A stretch of DNA of 64,000 nt, from assembly GCA_942491105.1 (NCBI GenBank), contig CALNZX010000012.1, positions 310,001 to 374,000 on the forward strand, in the 5' to 3' direction. Made by a program: the position numbers and the translations under genes. Positions 1 through 9,368 of the stretch are shown here, piece after piece. Position 1 is the first letter of the stretch; every line of letters begins with the position of its first letter. This DNA is from JBBEAM01 sp942491105. Its GTDB lineage: Bacteria; Pseudomonadota; Alphaproteobacteria; Kiloniellales; DSM-21159. The notes under the pieces are model-generated. The model did not search any database. It was given only the letters and a program-made list of their open reading frames with translations, and had not been told where the DNA came from.

Positions 1-342
1 GCGATTGGCGAAGAGCACGCTCCCCTTGGCCGGGCTGGTGATGATCAGCGGTTGCGGCAAGGCGTCGGCGACCTCCTGCAGACGCATCGCACTGGTCAGG
101 GCCACGGTTTCGGCCACCTGGCGCTTGCTCAGCTCGCGGTTGATCAGAATCATCAATCCCAGGGCGGTGAGAATGACGAAGGCAAAGCCCTTGACCACTT
201 CCCAGAAGTGAAAGCTCTCGGGAGTCGACACCGTCTGCGCCAGGATCCAGTCCGAGCTGTAGATGTAGAGCAGCGCAATCAGCAAATAGCTCGCCGCGAT
301 ACGCGTACCCGCGGCCTTTAGCAGACCCTGCCCCCGCACCAT
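1..342 (-). CDS. N-terminal fragment of a membrane-bound sensor protein (partial)
   Basis: The reverse strand is open from an ATG at 342 to the window edge (114 codons); a GTG at 351 is an alternative start. The fragment has two hydrophobic stretches (around residues 13-35 and 45-68) flanking a short polar loop. It continues into a segment beginning LQEVADALPQPLIIT that looks like the start of a PAS domain. The layout is typical of a sensor histidine kinase or diguanylate cyclase/phosphodiesterase, but the catalytic part lies outside the window, so the output cannot be named. It diverges from the TetR gene at 588. Confidence 0.6.
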   Translation of the reverse strand, partial: MVRGQGLLKAAGTRIAASYLLIALLYIYSSDWILAQTVSTPESFHFWEVVKGFAFVILTALGLMILINRELSKRQVAETVALTSAMRLQEVADALPQPLIITSPAKGSVLFANR

Positions 343-546
343 ACCTGCCACCCTGTTTCCCGCGCTCACCGGCCTGAATCTCGCATCACCTGCATTTCTG
401 GCTTCGGGTGGTTAACATTCCATTAATTATCGAGTTACGGTTGTATTTCCCCACCCCCGCCGCGCTGCCGCAGCCATCCCGAGCTCGCGAGTCTGCGCTC
501 TTCGGCCCGCCCCCAGCAGGCACTTGCCGATTCCGCTATTTAATTG

Positions 547-556
547 TATGATCATA
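547..556. promoter_or_regulatory. 10-bp palindrome upstream of tetR-like gene
   Basis: TATGATCATA is a perfect palindrome in an AT-rich stretch (about 540-590) about 30 bp upstream of the TetR-family ATG. TetR/BetI proteins usually bind palindromes overlapping their own promoter, so this is a plausible autoregulatory operator. A 10-bp palindrome in AT-rich DNA can also arise by chance. The rest of 343-587 shows no gene. Confidence 0.3.
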
Positions 557-587
557 TAAATAGAAACTATTATTGCTTATATCTCAT

Positions 588-1283
588 ATGCTTAGTGAAA
601 ATAGAACTTTGAATAAAAAGGACCCGCGCATCGGCATTGCCGCGGCCAGGCGTAAACCCGTGATCCTGGAGGCGGCCATGGCGGTGATCGCCAAGCACGG
701 CCTTTCCGCCACCACGATGGAGCGCGTCGCCAAGGCCGCCGGCGTTTCGCCCGGCACGGTGTCCTTTCACTTCGCCAGCAAGGACAGGCTGCTGCTTGCC
801 ACCCTCGACGCCGTGGCCCTGGAGTTCGAAATGGCGCGCCGTGCCGCGATCGAGGCCAGTCAGGGCGACCCGCTACGGGCGCTGCAAGCGCTGATCGAGA
901 CCAACCTTGGCGCTAAGCTGAGCGACCCGCGCAAGGTCGCCGTCTGGCATGCCTTCTGGGGCGAGGCCAAGCCGCGGCGGGTCTATCTGGAGCGCGTCGG
1001 CGCCTTCGACGACGCCTACCATGCAAGCCTGGAGAAGCTATTCCGCCAGGTGATCGCGCGCGGCGGTTATTCCAATCTCGATCCGGAAGCCGTTACCTAC
1101 GGTTTCGCCGGCCTGCTCGAATCCCTCTGGCAGGAAATCCTCACCGACGGCCGGCGCTTTGACAGGAACCGCGCCAAGCGCCTTGCCCGCAACTACCTCG
1201 CGGGCCTCTTCCCCGATCATTTCCACCGTGAAAGCAGCGAGGGCGAAGCAAACACACAGAACACGACAAGGAGAGACTCATGA
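588..1283 (+). CDS. TetR/AcrR-family (BetI-like) transcriptional regulator
   Basis: This is a 231-residue one-component repressor. The N-terminal TetR HTH lies near residues 20-65 (ILEAAMAVIAKHGLSATTME, then VAKAAGVSPGTVSFHFASKD), followed by an all-helical ligand domain. The central VAVWHAFWGEA segment is typical of BetI-like proteins, which sense choline-type ligands. The frame also permits a TTG start at 573; the ATG at 588 was preferred although no strong ribosome-binding site precedes it. The stop overlaps the start of the Rieske oxygenase gene (ATGA), so the two are translationally coupled, and the regulator most likely controls that oxygenase. The ligand is inferred only from this context. 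Confidence 0.88.
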   Translation: MLSENRTLNKKDPRIGIAAARRKPVILEAAMAVIAKHGLSATTMERVAKAAGVSPGTVSFHFASKDRLLLATLDAVALEFEMARRAAIEASQGDPLRALQALIETNLGAKLSDPRKVAVWHAFWGEAKPRRVYLERVGAFDDAYHASLEKLFRQVIARGGYSNLDPEAVTYGFAGLLESLWQEILTDGRRFDRNRAKRLARNYLAGLFPDHFHRESSEGEANTQNTTRRDS

Positions 1284-2506
1284 TCCTGCACTCCATCAAC
1301 GACGCGCGCCCCGAGGCGCTGGCCAACAGCGAGCGGGAGCTGACTCCCGGCCTTCCCGCCTGGACCTATCGCAACGCCGAGCTGCTGGATCTCGAGTATC
1401 AGAACGTCATTCTGCCCTCCTGGCAGTTCGCCTGCCACGTCAACGAGGTTAAGGCGCCCGGCGACTACATTACCTTCGATCTTGGGCGCGACAGCGTCAT
1501 CGTGATGCGCGACAAGGACGGCGGCCTGCGCGCCTTCAAGAACGTTTGCCGCCATCGCGGCGCGCGGCTGCTCGACGGCAGCGGATCCTGCCGCGGCGCC
1601 ATCGTCTGCCCCTATCACGGCTGGAGCTACAACTTCGACGGCAGCCTTTCGGGCACCCCGAACCGGGAGAGCTTTCCCGGCCTGGTCAAGGAAGACCACG
1701 GCCTGCTCGAAGCCGATCTCGAGGTCTTCAGCAGCCTGGTTTTCGTGCGCCTGGCCGGCGGGGGGCCAAGCCTGAAGGAGATGTGGGGGGATTACAGCAC
1801 TTTCCTCGAGCCTTACTGCATCGACGAGATGGTGCCGCTCGGCGCCTCCTGGACCGAGACCTGGAATTGCAACTGGAAGGTCGCGGTCGACAACAACCTG
1901 GAGAACTACCACGTCCCGATCGGCCATCCCGGCTATCACCGCATGCTCGACAACGATCTCCAGGGTTTCATGAACGCTTACGGCGTCTCCGGCAGCAAGT
2001 CGGTGCTGCGCGAGAAGCCCTCGAGCAACTGGGCCGAGCGCTTTTACCAGGAGCTGGCGCCCGAGGCGCTGGACCATCTTGACGAGGAAACGCGGCGCAC
2101 CTGGTTCTTCTTCTCGATGCCGCCGAACATCGGGCTCGACATCTATCCCGACAGCTTCGATATCTTCCAGATTCTACCGCTGACCGCCGAGACCTGCCTG
2201 GCGCGTGCGATGATCTACGCGCGGCCCGGCAGCGGCCGCGAGGAGCGCTTGCTGCAGTATCTCAACCAGCGGATCAACCGACAGGTCGGTTACGAGGATC
2301 AAGAGCTTTGCGAGAGAGTTCAGCAGGGCCTCGGCGCCCATGGCTACGAGCCGGGGCCGCTGGCGATGCTGGAAAGCGGGGTACTCGATTTCCACGACCG
2401 GATCCGCGCCGCGGTGCCCGTGGTCGCGCTCGACGAGGAACCGGCGCCCGGCAGCCTGACCGCGATCAACGAGAACATGCTCAAGGCCGGGCGCAAAGCC
2501 GGTTAA
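1280..2506 (+). CDS. Rieske non-heme iron oxygenase, alpha subunit (quaternary-amine type)
   Basis: The 408-residue oxygenase has a complete Rieske [2Fe-2S] motif, C90-x-H92-x17-C110-x2-H113. It also has a mononuclear-iron motif, E208-N-Y-H211-x4-H216, in the C-terminal catalytic domain. It belongs to the ring-hydroxylating-dioxygenase alpha-subunit superfamily. The family includes glycine-betaine, stachydrine and carnitine oxygenases, and the BetI-like regulator and BetC nearby favour a methylated-amine substrate over an aromatic one; the exact substrate is unknown. A good ribosome-binding site (AAGGAG) precedes the ATG. No ferredoxin reductase gene is adjacent, so electron donors must be encoded elsewhere. 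Its stop overlaps that of the convergent ABC ATPase gene. Confidence 0.9.
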   Translation: MILHSINDARPEALANSERELTPGLPAWTYRNAELLDLEYQNVILPSWQFACHVNEVKAPGDYITFDLGRDSVIVMRDKDGGLRAFKNVCRHRGARLLDGSGSCRGAIVCPYHGWSYNFDGSLSGTPNRESFPGLVKEDHGLLEADLEVFSSLVFVRLAGGGPSLKEMWGDYSTFLEPYCIDEMVPLGASWTETWNCNWKVAVDNNLENYHVPIGHPGYHRMLDNDLQGFMNAYGVSGSKSVLREKPSSNWAERFYQELAPEALDHLDEETRRTWFFFSMPPNIGLDIYPDSFDIFQILPLTAETCLARAMIYARPGSGREERLLQYLNQRINRQVGYEDQELCERVQQGLGAHGYEPGPLAMLESGVLDFHDRIRAAVPVVALDEEPAPGSLTAINENMLKAGRKAG

Positions 2507-4170
2507 TTTCCGGCGGACTCCAGGGTTCGGTTGGCCAGCACCTTCTCCAGCCAGCCGACCTCCATTTCCGGCACCGAGGATAGCAGCAGCTCGGTGTACT
2601 CGTGGTGTGGAGGGGTGAAGATCTCCTCCTTCGGCCCGCTTTCCACCACCCGGCCCTGCAGCATCACCACCACCTCGTCGGCAATCGCGCGCACGGTCGC
2701 GAGATCGTGGGTGATGAACATATAGGCCAGCCCGAACTCGCGCTGCAGCCGGTCGAGCAGCTTGAGAATGCCTTCCGCCACCAGCTGATCCAGCGCCGAG
2801 GTCACCTCGTCGCAGATAATCACCTCCGGTTCTGCGGCCAAGGCGCGGGCAATACAGACGCGCTGCTTCTGACCGCCGGAAAGCTCGCTCGGCAAACGGC
2901 TGATGAACTGATCGGGATCCAGCTCGATCAGCTCGAGCAGTTCGCGCACCCGCGCCTCCTTCGCCTTGCCGTTCAGTCCGAGATAGAACTGCAGCGGCCG
3001 GCCGATGATCTCGCGCACGCGCTGTTTCGGGTTCAGCGCCGTATCGGGCATCTGATAGATCATCTGAACGTGGCGCAGCTGATCCTTGCTGCGTTTGCGG
3101 TAGTCCGGCGGCAGGGGCGCGCCCTTGAACAGCACCCGGCCCTGGCTTGGCGGCAGCAGGCCGGTGATGACCCGCGCCGTGGTGCTCTTGCCGCTGCCGG
3201 ACTCGCCGACAACGGCGACGGTCTGGCCGCGATGCAGCTCGAAGGACACATCGTGCAGCACCGGCACCTTGCCGTAGGACGCCGAGACATTCTCGACCTC
3301 CACGAGCGCCGCGGTGCCGGCTTCGGCCTCCGTCCGCTCGCCCTTCTGGAAGCTGCGGACCGCCCAGAGCGACTGGGTATAGTCTTCCTTGGGGTCGGCC
3401 ATCATCTCGGCGGTCGCGGCCTCCTCGACCAGCTCGCCATAGCGCAGCACCATGATCCGGTCGGCCATCTGGGCGACCACCGCGAGATCGTGGGTAATAT
3501 AGATGGCGGCGGTATTGAACTGCGTGACGATGTCCTTGATCGCCGCCAGTACCTCGATCTGCGTCGTGACATCCAGGGCCGTGGTCGGCTCGTCGAAAAC
3601 GATCAGATCGGGCCGGCAGGCCATCGCCATGGCGGTCATGGCGCGCTGCAGCTGGCCGCCGGAGACCTGATGCGGATAGCGCAGGCCGATCACCTCCGGG
3701 TCGGGCAGACGCAGCCGCTCGTAGAGGTCGATCGCGTCCTTCTCCGCGGCGTCGCGGTTTTCGATGCCATGCTGTACCGGCGCCTCGGCGAACTGATCGA
3801 TCAGCCGGTGGGCCGGGTTGAAAGCGGCCGCCGCCGACTGCGCCACATAGGCGATGCGGGCGCCGCGCAGCTTGCGTTGCTGCTCGCGCGAGGACTTGGC
3901 CAGATCGACCCCGTCGAACAGAATCTCGCCGCCGCTGATCCGGCAGCCGTCGCGGGCGAAGCCCATCGCGGCGAGGCCGATGGTCGATTTCCCGGCGCCG
4001 GACTCGCCGATCAGACCGAGCACCTCGCCGCGGCGCAGGGTGACGTCGATGCCGTGGACGATTTCGGTCCATTCGTCGCCGCTCATGCCCTCGATCCGCA
4101 GGCCGCGCATTTCCAGCAGGATATCGCCCTTCTGGCCGCGCTGCTCGCCGCTGCCCGGTTTCTTGCTCAT
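2503..4170 (-). CDS. Fused oligopeptide/dipeptide-type ABC transporter ATPase (DppD-DppF fusion)
   Basis: The protein is 555 residues with two complete nucleotide-binding domains. The first has Walker A GESGAGKST, signature VSGGQ, Walker B LIVFDEP and switch histidine in ITHD. The second has GESGSGKST, LSGGQ, VIICDEV and ITHD. Separate DppD and DppF proteins are about 330 residues each, so this is the compact fused form. It powers import through the two permeases upstream. The start overlaps the DppC-like stop by ATGA, indicating operon coupling. The operon betC-SBP-permease-permease-ATPase suggests a substrate such as choline-O-sulfate or a related quaternary amine rather than a peptide; this is inference from context. 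Confidence 0.93.
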   Translation of the reverse strand: MSKKPGSGEQRGQKGDILLEMRGLRIEGMSGDEWTEIVHGIDVTLRRGEVLGLIGESGAGKSTIGLAAMGFARDGCRISGGEILFDGVDLAKSSREQQRKLRGARIAYVAQSAAAAFNPAHRLIDQFAEAPVQHGIENRDAAEKDAIDLYERLRLPDPEVIGLRYPHQVSGGQLQRAMTAMAMACRPDLIVFDEPTTALDVTTQIEVLAAIKDIVTQFNTAAIYITHDLAVVAQMADRIMVLRYGELVEEAATAEMMADPKEDYTQSLWAVRSFQKGERTEAEAGTAALVEVENVSASYGKVPVLHDVSFELHRGQTVAVVGESGSGKSTTARVITGLLPPSQGRVLFKGAPLPPDYRKRSKDQLRHVQMIYQMPDTALNPKQRVREIIGRPLQFYLGLNGKAKEARVRELLELIELDPDQFISRLPSELSGGQKQRVCIARALAAEPEVIICDEVTSALDQLVAEGILKLLDRLQREFGLAYMFITHDLATVRAIADEVVVMLQGRVVESGPKEEIFTPPHHEYTELLLSSVPEMEVGWLEKVLANRTLESAGN

Positions 4171-4994
4171 TCCTTCAATCCACTCGATTTATGGAGGAAC
4201 CAGTCGACCACGAAGTTGACCCCCACGGTCAGCAGGGCGATGGCCCCCGCGGGGATCAGCGGCGTGATATCGCCGAATGAAATCAGCGTCGCGTTGTCGC
4301 GCACCATGGAGCCCCAGTCGGCGGTCGGCGGCTGGATGCCGAGGCCGAGAAAGCTCAGCGAGGAGATGAAGAGGAACACGAAGCAGAACCGCAGGCCGAA
4401 CTCGGCGACCAGGGGTGCCATGGCGTTGGGCAGGATCTCCCGCCGGATGATCCAGCCCATACCCTCGCCGCGCAGCCGCGCCGCCTCGACGAACTCCATC
4501 ACCACGATGTTCATGGAAACCGCCCGCGCCAGACGGAAAATGCGGGTCGAATCCAGCACCGCGATGACCAGAATCAGGGTCGGCACATTGGTGCCGAAGA
4601 TGGTCAGCAGCATCAGGGCGAAGATCAGCGAGGGAATCGCCATCAGGATATCGACCAGGCGCCCGAGCACGGTGTCCACCCAGCCGCCGAGCGTGGAGGC
4701 CAGGAAGCCGAGGCCGCCGCCGATGAAAAAGGCCAGCAGCGTCGTGGCGAAGGCGATGCCGATGGTGTTCTGGGCGCCGTAGAGGATCCGCGAGAGCATG
4801 TCGCGGCCCAGGTTGTCGGTCCCCAGCAGGAAGACCTGACTCCAGGGCTCGTACTCGGCACCGACCACGTCGCGCTCGCCATAGGGCGCCAGCAGCGGCG
4901 CGAAGAGCGCGACCAGCACATAGACGATGACGACCAGCAGCCCGAACTTGGCGCTGAGCGGTGCCTTGCGAAGTTCCTTGAGGAAGTTTTTCAT
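4167..4994 (-). CDS. ABC transporter permease, DppC/OppC type
   Basis: This 275-residue inner-membrane permease has several transmembrane helices. It has the DppC-type N-terminus (first TM LLVVIVYVLVALFAPLLAP, then the periplasmic LGTDNLGRDMLSRILYG motif). An EAA-type loop near EAARLRGEGMGWIIRREILPN contacts the ATPase. It pairs with the DppB-like permease just upstream (6-bp gap), and its stop overlaps the ATPase start. A purine-rich GAGGTAGCGGGG precedes the ATG. The family is clear; the substrate is not. Confidence 0.92.
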   Translation of the reverse strand: MKNFLKELRKAPLSAKFGLLVVIVYVLVALFAPLLAPYGERDVVGAEYEPWSQVFLLGTDNLGRDMLSRILYGAQNTIGIAFATTLLAFFIGGGLGFLASTLGGWVDTVLGRLVDILMAIPSLIFALMLLTIFGTNVPTLILVIAVLDSTRIFRLARAVSMNIVVMEFVEAARLRGEGMGWIIRREILPNAMAPLVAEFGLRFCFVFLFISSLSFLGLGIQPPTADWGSMVRDNATLISFGDITPLIPAGAIALLTVGVNFVVDWFLHKSSGLKE

Positions 4995-5000
4995 GCCCCG

Positions 5001-5960
5001 CTACCTCGGATGCATCAGGCGCGGGTTGGTGATAATGGCGAGGATATCCGCTGTCAGATTGAGCAGGATATAGACCGCCGCGAAAATCAGGCTGCCCGCC
5101 TGGACCACCGGGATATCGCGCTTGGACACCGAGTCGACCAGCAGCTGGCCCAATCCCGGATAGACGAAGACCACCTCGACCACCACCACGCCGACCACCA
5201 GGTAGGCGAGATTGAGCGCGATGACATTGATGATCGGCGCCAGCGCATTGGGCAGCGCGTGGCGCACGATGATCCGGGAGCGCTTGATGCCCTTGAGCCG
5301 GGCCATCTCGATATAGGGGCTGGCCATCAGGTTGATGATCGCCGCCCGGGTCATGCGCATCATATGCGCCATCACCACCAGGGTCAGGGTGATCGCCGGC
5401 AGCAGGGTACGGTAGACCTTGTCGCCGAAGGCGATGTCCGCGCTGGAAATGTTCGAGATACCCGGAAACCACGCCAGCTTGATGGCGAAGAAGAAAATCA
5501 GGATGTAGGCGATGAAGAATTCGGGAAAGGAGATCGAACTGAGCGAGAAGACGTTGATCGCCCGGTCGAACAGGGTGTTGCGGTAAAGCGCCGCGAGGAT
5601 GCCAAGCGCCAGGGAAAAGGGCACGGCGATGGCCGCCGCGAAACCGGCCAGGAACAGCGTGTTGCCGACCCGCCCGCCGACCAGCTCGGAAATCTCCCGC
5701 TTGGTCGCCAGGGACTGCCCCATGTTGCCGCTGACCATGCCGCCCAGCCAGTCGAAGTAACGCTCGTGGGCCGGCTTATCCAGGCCGAGCTCGGCCCGGC
5801 AGGCGGCGGTGGTGCTTTCCGTCGCCGCCTGGCCCAGAAGCTCCTGGCAGGTATCGCCGGGCAGCAACTCGACGACGAAGGCGATGATCAGCGTGATCGC
5901 GAACAGGGTCAGGAGGCCCAGCGACACGCGCTGGGCCACCATCACGAGTATCTTCCCCAC
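5001..5960 (-). CDS. ABC transporter permease, DppB/OppB type
   Basis: This is a 319-residue permease. It shows the DppB-family N-terminal helix, the LLPGD segment after it, and the conserved RAELGLDKP...RYFDWL linker. The family EAA-like motif (ARLKGIKRSRIIVRHALPNA) is also present. The chosen start is GTG at 5960, with AGGGGG about 9 bp upstream; an ATG at 5942 is possible. It forms the heterodimeric channel with the DppC-like protein encoded downstream. It lies 29 bp after the binding-protein gene in the same operon. Confidence 0.92.
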   Translation of the reverse strand: MGKILVMVAQRVSLGLLTLFAITLIIAFVVELLPGDTCQELLGQAATESTTAACRAELGLDKPAHERYFDWLGGMVSGNMGQSLATKREISELVGGRVGNTLFLAGFAAAIAVPFSLALGILAALYRNTLFDRAINVFSLSSISFPEFFIAYILIFFFAIKLAWFPGISNISSADIAFGDKVYRTLLPAITLTLVVMAHMMRMTRAAIINLMASPYIEMARLKGIKRSRIIVRHALPNALAPIINVIALNLAYLVVGVVVVEVVFVYPGLGQLLVDSVSKRDIPVVQAGSLIFAAVYILLNLTADILAIITNPRLMHPR

Positions 5961-5989
5961 GGCGGTTTCCCCCTACGCCGTAGAGGTGC

Positions 5990-7576
5990 TTACGCGAACC
6001 ACCAACGTTCGACGGCGCGGAAGCCGTCGAGGCTCCAGTTGGCGCCCATCTGCTCATGCGCCAGCTTGTTCGACAGGGCCATTACGTAGTTGTTGAACAG
6101 CGGCACCACCACGCCGCCGTCGTCGCGCACCAGGCTCTGCATTTCGGCATACATCTCACGGCGCTTGGGCTCGTCGAGCTCGGCGCGGGCCTGGATCAGC
6201 AGCTCGTTGAAACGCTCGTTCTCCCAGAAGCTGTCGTTCCAGGGCGCGCCCGCCGCGTAGGCGGTCGAGAACATCCAGTCCTCGGTCGGACGGCCGCCCC
6301 AGTAGACGGCGCACCAGGGCTTCTGCATCCAGACGTTGGACCAATAGCCATCGTTGGGCTCGCGCACGACATTGATCTCGATGCCCGCCTTGGAGGCATG
6401 CTCCTGATAGAGAACCGCGGCGTCGACCGCGCCGGCGAAAGCCGCGTCGGCGGCGCTGAGGTCGACCTTGAGGTTCTCCATACCGGCCTGCTTAAGGTGG
6501 TACTTCGCCTTGTCCGGATCGTAGGTCCGCTGCTCCAGATTACCAGCGTGATAGCGGTTCGACAGACCGATCGGATGATCGTTGCCGACCACGCCGTGGC
6601 CGCGCAGCACCGACTGCAGCAGAGCCTCGCGATCGAGGGCGTACTTCAGCGCCAGCCGTACGTCCCGATTGTCGAAGGGCGGCGTGTCGCAGCGCATCGC
6701 GAAGGTGTAATGCGCCGTGCCGGTGGTCTCGACGATGTTGATGTCGGGATTGCGGCCGAGCAGATGCGCGGTTTTGATGTCGACGCGGTCCATGGCGTCG
6801 ATCTCGCCGGTGGTCAGCGCGTTGGTGCGTGCCGTCGCGTCGACGATCGACAGCAGCTCGGCGCCGTCGAAGTGGGCAACGTCGTCGCGCCAGTAGTTCG
6901 GGTTGCGGCTGACGACGGTGCGCACGCCCGCGTCGAAGCTGTCCAGCTTGTAGCTGCCGCTACCGACGCCGGAAGTGACGTCGACCGCCCCGTCCTTGGC
7001 CGGCAGGATCCCTAGATGATAATCGCCGACGACGAAGGGGAAGTCGGCATTGCCGCTTTCCAGGGTAAAGACCACGGCGTTCTTGCCGTCGGCCTTGATA
7101 TCGACGATGGGGTCGACGATCGGCTTTGCCGCCGACTTGGATTCCTCGCCGCGATGATGATTGATGGAGGCGATGACGTCCTCGGCCTCAAGAGTTTTGC
7201 CGTTGTGAAACTCGACACCCTCGCGCAACTGAAACCGCCACTCCGCGGCATCCGGCGTCGGCTCCCAGGACTCGGCGATTTCGGGACTGAGGTTGCCGGA
7301 GTTATCGATAGCGGTCAGCTTGTTGTAGAGCGCGCCGCCGAGAACCTGAACGTAAAGGTTTTCGAAGGTCGCCGGATCCAGGCTATCGGTGGTCGAGCCA
7401 TGGCCGATGCCCAGGCGCAGCGTGCCGCCCTTTTTGGGCGTCGCGGCGTAGGCCTGACGGGCCAAACCCGGTACCGCCGCGGCGCTGATGCCGAGCGCCG
7501 TGGCCCCCTGCAGGAAGCTGCGGCGGCTGATCCGGCCAGCCGCCAGATCCAACTTGAGCTTGTCGATCGTATTCAT
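5990..7576 (-). CDS. ABC transporter substrate-binding protein, family 5 (DppA/OppA type)
   Basis: The 528-residue periplasmic binding protein carries a twin-arginine-like signal (RISRRSFLQGATALG, cleavage probably after AYA). It is followed by a family-5 fold starting KKGGTLRLGIGHGSTTDSLD, with the typical PEIAESWEPTPDAAEWRFQLREGV region. Tat export suggests folding before translocation. It is the first transport gene of the operon and follows betC by 153 bp. A ribosome-binding site (AAGGAGA) precedes the ATG. The ligand is not readable from sequence; association with choline-sulfatase makes a quaternary ammonium compound a reasonable guess. Confidence 0.92.
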   Translation of the reverse strand: MNTIDKLKLDLAAGRISRRSFLQGATALGISAAAVPGLARQAYAATPKKGGTLRLGIGHGSTTDSLDPATFENLYVQVLGGALYNKLTAIDNSGNLSPEIAESWEPTPDAAEWRFQLREGVEFHNGKTLEAEDVIASINHHRGEESKSAAKPIVDPIVDIKADGKNAVVFTLESGNADFPFVVGDYHLGILPAKDGAVDVTSGVGSGSYKLDSFDAGVRTVVSRNPNYWRDDVAHFDGAELLSIVDATARTNALTTGEIDAMDRVDIKTAHLLGRNPDINIVETTGTAHYTFAMRCDTPPFDNRDVRLALKYALDREALLQSVLRGHGVVGNDHPIGLSNRYHAGNLEQRTYDPDKAKYHLKQAGMENLKVDLSAADAAFAGAVDAAVLYQEHASKAGIEINVVREPNDGYWSNVWMQKPWCAVYWGGRPTEDWMFSTAYAAGAPWNDSFWENERFNELLIQARAELDEPKRREMYAEMQSLVRDDGGVVVPLFNNYVMALSNKLAHEQMGANWSLDGFRAVERWWFA

Positions 7577-7689
7577 TCCCTGTCTCCTTGGTTTTTTAGG
7601 TTATCCCGGCCTGGCGTCGCCACCGGCCGGTTGCAGGATCTTGTTCGACTGGCGCTCCCAAACGCCCATCACCCTGTCATACAATAGCA

Positions 7690-7718
7690 GCGGGGCGCGA
7701 TTATTGAAAATGCCCCGC
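7690..7718 (-). terminator. Weak hairpin between betC and the binding-protein gene
   Basis: GCGGGGC and GCCCCGC form a 7-bp stem around a 15-nt AT-rich loop, 12 bp after the betC stop on the minus strand. There is no clear T-run, so it may be an mRNA processing or stability element rather than a terminator. The rest of the 153-bp gap shows no gene. Confidence 0.3.
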
Positions 7719-7729
7719 ATTTACTCTTT

Positions 7730-9268
7730 CTACGCGACGTCGCGCCCGCGCGTTGGGCGTTCAAGCCGCGCTCCGGCCTCGACGTCGTCCAGATCGAGAT
7801 GATTGCGCATGAACTCCCGGCTCGCGTCGCGGCCGGGCTGAAAATCCCAAGGCTGCAGCCGCCCCTGGCGCAACGCCCCGGCAATGAAGAGGCGGCGGCG
7901 CTGACTGGCGACGACCCGCGCGCGGAAATCCGCCATATCCCAGCGGCCCGCGGCTTCCTTGCGGAAGGCCGCGAGGATCCCCTCGGCGGCCGCGCTGCGG
8001 GTCAGGTCCTGCACCTCGTCGGGATCCCGCGCAAGATCGAAAAGCTGATCCGGGTCGCTGCCGGAACAGATGTACTTGTGATCGCCGCGCCGGATCATGC
8101 AGACCGGCGCGATGGCGCCCTCGCCGCAGTATTCGCCGATGACTTCGTCGTGTCCGGCGCCGCCGGAAAGATGCGGCAGCAGGGAGCGGCCGTCGATCGG
8201 CGCCGCCAGCTCCGGCGCCCGGCCGTCTCCGGCAAGCTCGGCCAAGGTCGGCAGCAGATCGATCAGGGAGACCGACTGCGCCACGCGATGCGGCGTGAAG
8301 GACGCGGGGTGGGAGATGACCAGCGGCACCCGGCTGGAGGGTTCGAACCAGCTCATCTTGTACCAAAGGCCACGCTCGCCGAGCATATCGCCATGGTCGC
8401 CGGTGAACACCACGATGGTGTTCTCGGCCAGCCCCAGCTCCTCCAGGGTCGCCAGCAGGCGTCCGATTTTGTCGTCGATGTAGGAAATGTTGGCGTAGTA
8501 GGCCCGCCGCGCGCGCAGCACCTGCTCGGCGCTCGGCTCCTTGCCGTCGATGGCGATGACCTTGCGCAGCCGCTTTGAATGGGGGTCGAGAAACTCTGGC
8601 TCCATGGAAATCGACGGGGGATCGATCTCGGCGTCCGCGTAGAGATCCCAGAACTCCGGCCGCGCGGCGTAGGGGTCGTGGGGATGGGTGAAGGAGGCAA
8701 CCAGGGCGAAGGGGCGCTCCTCACCGCCGCGCGCCGCGTCATAGAGAAAGCGCTGCGCCTGAAAGAAGGTCTCCTCGTCGAAGTCGATCTGGTTGGAACG
8801 CAGCACCGGCCCGGCCTGACTGACCGAAAGCATATTGTGATACCAGCTCGGGCGAGCCTCGGGATGCTCCCAGTCGGCGGCCCAGCCATAGTCCGCCGGA
8901 TAGATGTCGGTGGTCAGGCGTTCCTCGAAGCCATGTAGCTGGTCCGGGCCGCAGAAGTGCATCTTGCCCGAGAGCGCGGTGCGATAACCGGCGGCGCGCA
9001 GATAATGCGCGAAACTCGGCACCTCGGCCGGCAGGTCCGAGGCATTGTCGTAAGCCTCGATCCGGCTCGGCAGGCAGCCGGTCATCATGGTGAAGCGCGC
9101 CGGCGCGCAGAGCGGGGCATTGCAATAGGCGGACTCGAAGACCACGCCACGCTCGGCCAAGGCGCTGATATGCGGTGCCCGCACCACGCCATGGCCATGC
9201 AGCGGCAAACAGCGCGCCGCCAGCTGATCGGCCATCAGAAAGAGAATATTTGGTCTTGATCCAGTCAT
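7730..9268 (-). CDS. betC: Choline-sulfatase
   Basis: This 512-residue sulfatase hydrolyses choline-O-sulfate to choline and sulfate. The N-terminal alkaline-phosphatase-fold core begins RPNILFLMADQ. It carries the sulfatase signature C54-A-P-A-R58, whose cysteine is matured to formylglycine. The metal-site segment FTGDHGDMLGERGLWYK follows. The C-terminal region with PWDFQPGRDASREFMRNH matches the choline-sulfatase-specific tail as I know it. It is divergent from a LysR gene, the usual betC arrangement, and heads an operon with an oligopeptide-type ABC importer. No signal peptide is seen, so it is probably cytoplasmic, acting after uptake of the sulfate ester. Confidence 0.93.
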   Translation of the reverse strand: MTGSRPNILFLMADQLAARCLPLHGHGVVRAPHISALAERGVVFESAYCNAPLCAPARFTMMTGCLPSRIEAYDNASDLPAEVPSFAHYLRAAGYRTALSGKMHFCGPDQLHGFEERLTTDIYPADYGWAADWEHPEARPSWYHNMLSVSQAGPVLRSNQIDFDEETFFQAQRFLYDAARGGEERPFALVASFTHPHDPYAARPEFWDLYADAEIDPPSISMEPEFLDPHSKRLRKVIAIDGKEPSAEQVLRARRAYYANISYIDDKIGRLLATLEELGLAENTIVVFTGDHGDMLGERGLWYKMSWFEPSSRVPLVISHPASFTPHRVAQSVSLIDLLPTLAELAGDGRAPELAAPIDGRSLLPHLSGGAGHDEVIGEYCGEGAIAPVCMIRRGDHKYICSGSDPDQLFDLARDPDEVQDLTRSAAAEGILAAFRKEAAGRWDMADFRARVVASQRRRLFIAGALRQGRLQPWDFQPGRDASREFMRNHLDLDDVEAGARLERPTRGRDVA

Positions 9269-9368
9269 GCCGCCCCGTCACAGCCAGAGGAACGTGTCAC
9301 CCTGGGCCGCCCCGGCGGCGCCGTGAAGGTGCTTTCGATTCATCCTTAACATGCATAATATCGATACC

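Noticed and set aside
2602..4782. 726-codon plus-strand ORF opposite the ABC ATPase and permease genes
   Set aside because: The opposite strand encodes a fused ATPase with all motifs in place; the plus frame is a high-GC artefact.
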